From assembly GCA_029204225.1 (NCBI GenBank), contig CM055100.1, positions 5,537,592-5,601,591 of the forward strand: a stretch of 64,000 nt of DNA, in the 5' to 3' direction. Under the pieces are notes generated by a model that was given only the letters and a program-made list of their open reading frames with translations, had not been told where the DNA came from and did no database searches. Made by a program: the position numbers and the translations under genes. Shown here piece after piece: positions 56,522 to 64,000 of the stretch (positions are counted from its first letter, which is position 1; every line of letters begins with the position of its first letter). The DNA comes from Diphasiastrum complanatum (taxonomy: Eukaryota > Streptophyta > Lycopodiopsida > Lycopodiales > Lycopodiaceae).

Positions 56522-57040
56522 TGTCATGTACTTTTAATACATCCATGCTTATACATGCGAGATAATATCCAATGTAAGCTTTGTAGGCCCAAAATGAGCT
56601 ATTAGCTTTAAGAACAAGGCAATTCCCTCTTGAGGCCCTTCAAAGTAATTAATAAGGATAATAGGCCACTAACGGCCCAATGTAGGCTAAATAATACTTA
56701 ACAAGGGCTAACTATCCTTGAAGATAGTTATGTTTAGTTAAGTAAGAACATTGTATATAACTAGGGAAGAGACATCAATTTTTGAATCTTTTGGCTCAAT
56801 TGCAAGTGAGAGCTTCAAGCTTCCTTTTGAATGCAAGCCATAGGGATCTCAATTGCTAGGTCTCATGTGCCCTATCCACATGAATCAATGCTCCATTTCC
56901 ATTGATTGTACTCTTTCTTTCATTGCACATGCAATTCCCTAGCTTTCTATTGATATGCTATCATGAAATGTCTTGTTATCTTCTTGCTTCTAGCTTTACT
57001 TCATTGTTATTGCTATTAGTTTGGGGTTTGGCACATGACA
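56522..57040 (+). mobile_element. copia 5' LTR (family R1)
   Basis: TGTCATGT to ACATGACA, 519 bp, inverted in orientation relative to 18747-19283 and clearly related. A PBS follows after five bases, which marks it as a 5' LTR. Confidence 0.8.
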
Positions 57041-57045
57041 TTTCC

Positions 57046-57056
57046 TGGTATCAGCG
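57046..57056 (+). promoter_or_regulatory. primer binding site of R1
   Basis: TGGTATCAGCG, close to the initiator-Met PBS. Confidence 0.75.
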
Positions 57057-57900
57057 TATAAATCCTAAATTCATGATAATTCTATGTGAATTTCATTGGA
57101 TTTAATAAGTTTTTTGCATTTGTAGCTTTCTTTTTGCTAATTTTTAACTTTGAAATGTTCAGTTTTGTCCAGACAGATTTTTAGCATTCAATTTAGTATT
57201 TAATTTCTAATTTGATTCTATAATTTTTTAGAGCTTTGTTTTAGCTTTCATTTGCTCCAATTTTTAAGGTATTTGGATAAGAGATGCAAAAGTTATTGCA
57301 CTTTTCTCAAAAGCTATCAAAATAGGTGACTAAAATTTTCACTTCACTTGATTTAAAATTTTCAGATCTGACCTGAGTTTTTTTTCTCAAGTTTATCTAC
57401 ATAGCATTTTAGAGCATTGTTTTAGCTTTGATCTGATCTATATGGCAAGTTATTTGGATTAGTATGCAAAGAATTATGACAATTCTTGATTCCTAGCTCT
57501 AGTTTTGCTAGTTTTCTTTCTTCAAAATTTTCAGTCCTGTTCTGTTGTAGATTTGTCCTTTTAAATCACATTAAATCATTGATCTGATCTACACCCTGAT
57601 AGAGCTTGTTGTTAGCTTTTCAGAGGTACTGAGTTTGTTTGATTTGGATCAATATTGAGTAAGTTATGATCAAATTAGTGGAGATGGGTCAGACTAGCCA
57701 GAACTTTGGAATTTTACAAGTGAGAGAGAATCACTTCAAAGTTTCAACTCTGAAGTTTCATTTCTTTTGTAAATTTTTTTCACATTTTTTATTTTGAAGT
57801 TTAATTTTAGAAAAAATAAATAACCTAAACAGACCTAACCCTACCTACCAACAGCCCTAGCCTAACCCTAACTCCTAAATACACTTAATAAAAAAATTCA
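57057..57900 (+). other. R1 leader, no gene seen
   Basis: T-rich untranslated leader style sequence with repeated GATCTGATCTA-like phrases. No gag start follows. Homology ends near 57900 where base composition changes. Confidence 0.5.
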
Positions 57901-59150
57901 TCACTGGGTCACCTCCCTGGCTCGGTTACCTTGTGACGCTACTCTCCATGCGACGTTCCACATTTGGCTCAGTCCACATTCATTTGGGTTTTCTAGGACT
58001 CGGCTCGGTCCACATCCTTTCTCATCCTTTCTCCTCCAGACTCTCTTTCTCCTCCTCTCACGAGCAGTGTGACGGATGCTGTTGATGCCATTCCCATGAA
58101 TTCGAACCTCTGCATTCACATCATACGAAAGTTTGGCCACCAATCGACCAGTAAGTTCTTGCTGAATTGGTTTGGAAAAACTGGTTTGCTGCCCTCACTC
58201 GGATCGCTTTCTAGTGGCTAACAGGCCGTGAGGATAAAAAGCATCTGGCAAACCAGATGGCTACACCCTTCAAGTTCAAAAACATCAGGGAAATCCGCAG
58301 GCAGACTTCCAATACAAGCTACAGGTGAGTTTCAGGGAAGTAGCGCCTTGCATGCGCCTTCAACAACCCTCCTCTGCATAATTGATCCAACGCTGAGAAA
58401 TGAGGATGTCACCCCTCCAACTACACTGGCAACGTGCAATCAAGCTAATCTACTCCACTTTAAAGCTCTCTGGTAGACGCAAGATGGTGTCCTCCAACTA
58501 CTCTGGCAACGTGCAATCAAGCTAATCTACTCCACTTTAAAACTCTTTGGTAGACGCAAGATGGTGTAAATCTTTGAGGTTCTCTATTAGACAATGTTTT
58601 CTTCAAGGGATGTCTACATTCATCTTGTTCTATGAGAAACTTGGAGAGATCAGTTCCCCAATCGCTGATGTGGTGATCGCCCTCCTCGAAGCAGTGAGTT
58701 AACAGAGGCTTGAAAATTGGTTGGATCCACCGGCCACAATTAGCGAATGCGTGCTCAGCACTGGCCGCTTGATCCTGGCTCATCAAAATTGTTAAATCGA
58801 GCTACAACATCTCTCTTTCTCCATGCAGCATTCTCTTCCCTGCAGCACCCGCGTTCCCTTCTCAGTCCAGATTGCATCCTCTCGGTCGAGAACGTCTCTA
58901 TTTCTCCCTACCTTGTTCGGCCCAGTTTCTATGTTCTGAATCAACGCGCAGATCCCATTCGGTCCAGATTTCCCTCGGCTCAGTCCAGATCTCAAACTCT
59001 TCCCTCTGTGTCCCGCTAGGTCGAGATCCCCCAAAAAAAAAAATATTCAAAATTCAAAATTCTCACGAGCACCCAACTGCACCATAGCAGCAGCCGCAAG
59101 AAAAAAAATTTGCCAAAAATTTTAAAATTTTCACGGGTCTTTGTATCAGT
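57901..59150. other. GC-richer segment, origin unclear
   Basis: More GC-rich than its flanks. It has recurring CTCGGYYCRGTCCA-type words (57965, 58001, 58861, 58957, 58978) and a 77-bp duplication. Minus ORFs at 57901-58143 and 58517-58786 are not recognised. It may be the LTR or leader of the gypsy whose gag begins at 59151, or host DNA. Confidence 0.35.
58414..58567. repeat. 77-bp tandem duplication
   Basis: CCTCCAACTACACTGGCAAC at 58414 and CCTCCAACTACTCTGGCAAC at 58491. The two units differ at only a few positions. Confidence 0.95.
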
Positions 59151-59815
59151 GTGAGAGCACTCCAATGTTTCATGGATTTTACCATTCAGAAATTCAATGG
59201 TGACTGTAAGACCCTTGACATTAAAGAGTGGTTGGATAAATTAGATCGTTACTTCACCCTGTTCGATAGACTTGAACAAGCTAAAATCACTTTCGCTACA
59301 ATCCACTTTGAAGAAGCACCTTATGAGTGGTGGAAGCAGAGAGAGAACAGGCTATTAATAGAGAAATGTAACGCACAAACTAATTGGCCGTTATTTGAGA
59401 ATGCTTGTATTGAGACTTTCATAAGACCATTCCAAGATTATGACAGCTTTAAAAGATGGACGAAGATATGCCATAAGAGTTCGATACAAGAGTATAACTT
59501 TAATTTCTGGAGTCTAACTCCCCACAGTATCTGATGCAAATCATTTGCGAAGGTATGTACAGGGACTGCTGATGTAGCATCACGTTTTTGCACTGATCTG
59601 GATCAAGCTATGCGGGTGGCTCTTAAAATTGAGCCTAAATATGTTGGTAAGTGGTTGACTAAATCAAGAGCACCCAGATATGAAGTTAATGGGCGGGAAG
59701 CTGAGCGGAATTTTGATATTCGTCGACATGATAAGGAAAGGAGCACAATCCTCCAATACTTGACAGTTAAAGAAGCTGATAGGAGGAATAGTGGTAAGAA
59801 ACAAGTGAGCCACAT
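59151..59815 (+). pseudogene. gypsy gag fragment G5
   Basis: IQKFNGDCKTLDIKEWLDKL, FDRLEQAKITFA and EAPYEWWKQRE match the Ty3/gypsy Retrotrans_gag capsid (W-L-x-x-L...YF...A...W pattern). It is open to 59534, then shifted, with MRVALKIEPKYVG continuing in another frame to about 59815. It is truncated there by an LTR start. The lineage differs from the A family gag. Confidence 0.75.
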
Positions 59816-60328
59816 TGTTATGTCCCTGACCAGTACATAGGATACAATATACTCCTAGTCTTGGTGGATACACGATACTCCAGTGAAACAAGCCACGTCA
59901 TACTGGACGTGACCCAAAAGTAACTAATATCCTTGTGAGGCCCATAACACACTAAATGGAGTTTAGACAAGGTAAGGGACAGTGTATGCATGTGTAGAAT
60001 TATCAATAGCAATTCTATGAATAGTTGGTCCATGCATAGGACTCTATTCTAGGTGAATTTATGTATAGGGAACATAGGGCTATGCATGGCTTAGTGCCCA
60101 TGATGCATTAGGCTCTATATAAGAGGTCCAAAGTTGCCCTACTACACATCATGGTTCTTGATTCATTGCCAGGCTCTCACTCTACATTCATGCTTCTTGT
60201 TCCTTGGCTTGGGGGTGAGGCTCTCAGAGATTTATTGGATGCTTCTACTTGGTTGGGTGGTTTCTCCATAGTATGTTATCTTTTGTGTTTAGGATTTGTA
60301 AGCAGGATTTAAGCAGCTTCCCTTAAAG
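59816..60328 (+). mobile_element. copia 5' LTR (family D)
   Basis: Proposed start TGTTATGTCCCTGACC at 59816 inside the G5 gag. TATA box CTATATAAG near 60113. It ends just before a perfect PBS (the last canonical CA is at 60315). Only about 15 bp of its internal region remain before the C2 LTR. Confidence 0.55.
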
Positions 60329-60340
60329 TGGTATCAGAGC
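60329..60340 (+). promoter_or_regulatory. primer binding site of family D
   Basis: TGGTATCAGAGC, a perfect initiator-Met type PBS. Confidence 0.88.
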
Positions 60341-60356
60341 AAGGCTTACAACTTTG

Positions 60357-61176
60357 TGTGAAAAATGCAAAAATAAGCTTGGTAGAGGCCAAAAATCTTG
60401 TATATAGGATGATTACACTTGTGTGGAGTCTGTTCCCATGTGTGAAAATAGTGTACTTGTCATGTACCATAATCATATAGGTTGTACATATGATTTAATT
60501 CAAGTTCTAGTGGCTAAAAAGCCAAAAACTAGTTTTCTAGACATATGACACATTTGATTGCATGAGCCACATCCTTTGGTTAGGTGTCACATCCCATGTG
60601 TAGAGGACAGCTCACATGTGTAGAATAAGCTGAAGTAGACGAATTTTGACTTCTAGAAGATTTTCAAGTAGATCTCCATATAGAAGTAAAATGGACCAAA
60701 AGTGCTCAAAATAGAAAGTTTTGTCCAAGTGTCAGTTTTGCATGATGAATCATCATATGACAAAGCACCTTCACACATGTGGGATAAAAGGGATGATCAG
60801 TACCACGAGCTCCCACTTATTGTATATATAGAGTCACATTTGGCCATAATCATTGTGAGACACCAATCTTGGTTTTGGAAGCAATTTTGAGTGATTCTCT
60901 CCATTTGTCTACATTTGTTTTGATTGTTTTGAGGTGCTATCAATGTGTACTTGATTTTCAGGTTGGAGTCCGTACTCAAACAAGGTTTCACACGTGGGAA
61001 ACCAGAAAATACACCTACCTTCAATTAATGATTGTTCTTGTTAGGATTTTGTGTCTAGAATTGATCTAGATTGATTTTAATCTCAAGTAGATTGATAAAT
61101 CAAGTAATCTGACAACCAATCCCTCTTGAGGATCAGATTAAGATCCACTCTTGGTCCTTTTTGTACTTTTTCCACA
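60357..61176 (+). mobile_element. 5' LTR of copia C2
   Basis: Start inferred at TGTGAAAAATGC, which aligns with the C1 start TGTTAAAATTGGC. It shares AATCTTGTA.ATA, CATATAGGTTGTACATA and AGTTTTCTAG with C1. It ends TTCCACA before the PBS. It carries CACGTG at 60991. Confidence 0.65.
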
Positions 61177-61189
61177 TGGTATCAGAGCC
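61177..61189 (+). promoter_or_regulatory. primer binding site of C2
   Basis: TGGTATCAGAGCC immediately after the LTR end. The 590-bp leader that follows has a CACACGTGTG palindrome at 61350. Confidence 0.92.
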
Positions 61190-61776
61190 TAGTACAAGAG
61201 ATTTTGTTGAAATTGATAGGGTTAATCCAAATCAAAGCCAAAATTAGCAGTTTTTTGGAAACTAGTCAAATTTGTGTAGCGAGTTGGATTTGATAGCTAT
61301 TCTCAAAATTTTTGGTCCAGATCTTGTTGTGGGCTGTAGGAACCCTTTTCACACGTGTGAGGCCGTACATCTCCAGTTTTGACTGAGAATTTTAAAAATC
61401 TGTAGAATTTTACTCACATACCCAATTTGAGTGAATTTTGGTGCAAAATCAAGCATTTTCTATAGAGAGTCTAATCCCTTGATTAGTTCTTGGATTAGAT
61501 CAGCCAAAAAATTAAAATTGAAGCTTGAATGAGGTGCATTAATTGATCTACTCTGATTTTTTCATTGTATGTTGAAGTTGAAGAGAGAAATTGCTAAAAA
61601 TCATAGATTAAGGAGTGATTTTGCAAGGTTAAGACTAGAATCTAAATTTCCATCATTCTAGATTGGTTCATGAGTGATAGAATTGAGTCTATAAGCTTTC
61701 TAAATTGCTAGAAGACTTTAGGTTCAGATCTCTTAGAGAAACCATAAGAGTATCTAGTGCTTTTTCACATTCAAAA

Positions 61777-63226
61777 ATGGCATCAATGGGTGGTTTTTTG
61801 CTTGAAGCTAGTGAAAGACTTACTTACATCCACTAATTATGCTACTTGGATAGTTTGAATGGAGTCTTTGCTTGTACTTCATGATCTTTATGACATAGTA
61901 CTTGAGGTGGAAGTAGAACCTCAAGGAGGAGTTGAATTGGCTAAGTACAAAAAGAGATGTAGAGTTGTATTACACTGCATAGAAATGAATGTAAGTAATG
62001 AACTTTTGAAAGAAATCTCATCTTGTACCACATCCAAAGAGGCATGGGATTCATTAAAAGCCATTTATGGATCCAAGAACACTTCAAGGATACTCATGCT
62101 TAGGATTCAAATCCTTCAAAGCATGAAAGGAAGTAGTGAAAGTGCCCAAAATTATGTCTTTAGGATCAAATCTTTGAATAAAGAGTTGTCTTCTATAGAT
62201 GATAAAATCAAAGATGATGAATTAGTTCAAATCATTTTGAATGGATTAGGAGATGATTATTCCAATCTTGTTCAAACCTTTGCTATTCAAGATTCACTTC
62301 CTAGTATTGAAAAACTTCAAAGTGTGCTTGTTAGTGAGGAGAGTAGAATGTTTCATATCAAAAGTAGGATGAGTTCCTTATCTTTGAATGATGGTGATGA
62401 AAAAGCTAACTTTTCTTTGAAAGGCAAGAATAAGAAGTTTCCATCCAAGAAGACTCAAGACATGGAGATGGAGAACAAAGATGGAGCGTCAAGTTCCAAA
62501 GGCAAGAGCAAGAAGGACAAGAAGAAGCTAAAGTGTTTCTTTTGTGGGAAAAAGGGACATTTTGCATCCGAGTGCTACAAGAAGAAGAATGCCCAAGAGA
62601 AGGACAATCAAGGCAATCTTGTGCTTGAGGAGGAGGAAGAAGGCAATCTATCTTTGATGGTATCCTCACCACAAACATCTAATCAAAAAACTTGGTGGAT
62701 TGATAGTGGGGCAAGCTCTCACATGACTCACCAAAAAGACTACTTTTCTATTCTACTTTCTTACAATAGTTCTAAGAGATTTATCTTCACTGCAAGTGAT
62801 CAAGAATGTGAGATTTTAGGTGTTGGATCCAATCCTTTATGTCTAGGATCATCTAAAAAAGTAGATCTAGACAATGTTCTTTATGTACCTTCAATTACAA
62901 AGAACTTGTTGAGTGTAGGACAACTTATGGATAGTGGATTAGATGTACATGGAGCATGTTCTATCTTGAAAGATGAAAAATGTATTGCTAGTGGTTTCAA
63001 GCAAGGGAGGTTATTCAAATTGGATGCTAATGTGATGGTTGGAAGTGTGAACATGGCAAGGGAGGAGCTCACTCAAGTGGAATTATGGCACAAAAGGTTA
63101 GGCCATCCTAACTACAAAGCTATGGAGACCATAGTGACAAAGGAGCTAGCAAGAGGACTTCCCAAAACCATATCCAAGTGTGGCAAGCTTTGTGAAGCTT
63201 GTGGACTCTCCAAATCTCATCTTTGA
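61777..63226 (+). pseudogene. gag-protease of copia C2
   Basis: ATG 61777 (MASMGGFLLEASERLT) shifts frame near 61830 and meets a TGA at 61856. It is then open for 455 codons. Capsid: LLKEISSCTTSKEAWDSLKA, SAQNYVFRIKSL, GLGDDYSNLVQTFA. Zinc knuckle CFFCGKKGHFASEC (C-x2-C-x4-H-x4-C). Acidic linker. Protease WWIDSGASSHMT, intact. GAG-pre-integrase LWHKRLGHPNYKAM and CEAC for the zinc-binding region. TGA at 63224 with a small frameshift leads into integrase. Closest to an autonomous copia in the window. Confidence 0.88.
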
Positions 63227-63229
63227 TAA

Positions 63230-64000
63230 GATCTAACTCTCCTCTTAGTCTTATACACTCGGATGTTCATTCATTTTCACATGAATCAAATGGTGGAGCT
63301 CTAATGTATGTCACTTTTATTGATGATAAATCAAGATACTCTTGGATTTATCTCTTGTCTAAGAAAAGTGAAGTTTTTGAGTCCTTTGTAAAGTTCAAAA
63401 CTCTTGTGGAAAAGCAACTTAATACTAGCTTGAAAGTATTAAGAAGTGATAATGGAGGGGAGTACATCTCCAATAGGATGAAAGAGTTTTGTGAAACTAA
63501 TGGCATAAAGAGAGAGTTTACTTGTACATATACTCCACAACAAAATGGAGTAGCTGAAAGAAAGAATAGGACACTATGTGAGTGTGCTAAAGCTATGAGA
63601 TTAGATGCATCTCTTTCTATTTCATTTTGGGGAGAAGCTATTTTATGTGTAAATTTTCTTTGTAATAGAATGACTAATAGTGCCATTAAAGGACTTACAC
63701 CTTATGAAGTATTGTTTGGCAAAAAGCCAAATCTTAGTGATTTGAAAGTTTTTGGATGTACTTGTTATGTACATATTCCTTTAGAAACAAGGAAAAGGAA
63801 GATGCCACTTCTTTCAAAGGCATCTTTGTTGGTTATAGTGAAAGTAAGAAAGCCTATAGGATATATGATCCTATTACAAAAAAAAGTTGTTGCTAGTAGA
63901 GATGTACTTTTTGATGAATCTCTCCAAGCCAAAGAAAAGGTGACTTCCAACAACACTCAACTTGTCAATGATCATGCTATGGCCGAGGAGGAGCTTCATG
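63230..64000 (+). pseudogene. integrase of copia C2 (partial, runs off the window)
   Basis: IHSDVHSFSHESNGG, FIDDKSRYSWIYLL (first Asp pair), LRSDNGGEY (second Asp) and PQQNGVAERKNRT (Glu) give a full catalytic triad. Then ANRMTNSAIKGLTPYEV-type sequence and FGCTCYVHIP. Frameshifts near 63800 and at an 8-A run near 63882 break the C-terminal part (RDVLFDES in the shifted frame). RT would lie beyond 64000. Confidence 0.83.

Noticed and set aside
57835-57885. Telomere-like CCTAACCCTAAC words (also near 2570)
   Set aside because: Only a few irregular units, not a tandem CCCTAAA array.
58040-58110. tRNA gene suggested by GGTTCGAATTC on the minus strand
   Set aside because: The flanks do not form acceptor, D or anticodon stems.

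Overview
The window is eukaryotic, plant-type, repeat-dense DNA. It holds no rRNA, tRNA, CRISPR array or operon, and no intact host gene I can name. Almost all recognisable protein is pol, gag or accessory ORF from LTR retrotransposons, mostly broken by stops, frameshifts and nested insertions. PBS sites of the form TGGTATCAGAGC (complementary to plant initiator-Met tRNA) occur six or more times. Together with the non-chromodomain Ty3/gypsy pols this points to a land plant with a large, decaying repeat fraction. A fern, lycophyte or similar would fit, but the sequence alone does not decide the clade.

Layout: 1-2.6 kb, AT-rich unique and tandem-repeat DNA. 2.6-6.4 kb, a minus-strand Ty3/gypsy 3' half (family G1: integrase scrap, spacer, accessory ORF-X, PPT, LTR start). 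6.4-12.5 kb, a plus-strand gypsy pol-spacer-ORF-X (G2) whose RT is fused to a chromovirus-like RT fragment. 12.7-13.2 kb, a minus copia LTR with a 120-bp GA run. 13.2-17.7 kb, mostly unrecognised, with several tandem repeats, a palindrome cluster and one possible host-gene remnant. 17.9-19.3 kb, two copia LTRs. 19.6-23.1 kb, gypsy gag-PR-RT-RNase H (G3). 23.5-28.2 kb, a non-autonomous copia (C1) with a partly inverted 5' LTR. 28.2-30.5 kb, a mosaic of fragments. 30.5-55.5 kb, a head-to-tail array of one gypsy family (A1, A2, A3), with a non-autonomous copia (B) nested inside the A3 gag between near-identical 5-bp target duplications. 55.5-56.5 kb, minus-strand gypsy PR/gag (G4). 56.5-57.9 kb, a copia LTR and leader. 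59.2-59.8 kb, a gypsy gag. 59.8-64 kb, a copia LTR (D), then the 5' half of a copia (C2) that runs off the window.

The most unusual content is a gypsy accessory gene, here called ORF-X (about 1,000 codons). It has a conserved N-terminal domain, a Ser/Thr/Pro-rich stretch, a coiled coil and a conserved C-terminal domain. It lies downstream of integrase, behind a roughly 1-kb spacer that carries a TATA box and clustered TCGC-type motifs, and just upstream of the 3' LTR. It recurs in three diverged families (G1, G2, A). The second is a pair of non-autonomous copia elements (B and C1) that have lost RT yet keep long ORFs sharing a module I cannot place in standard pol.
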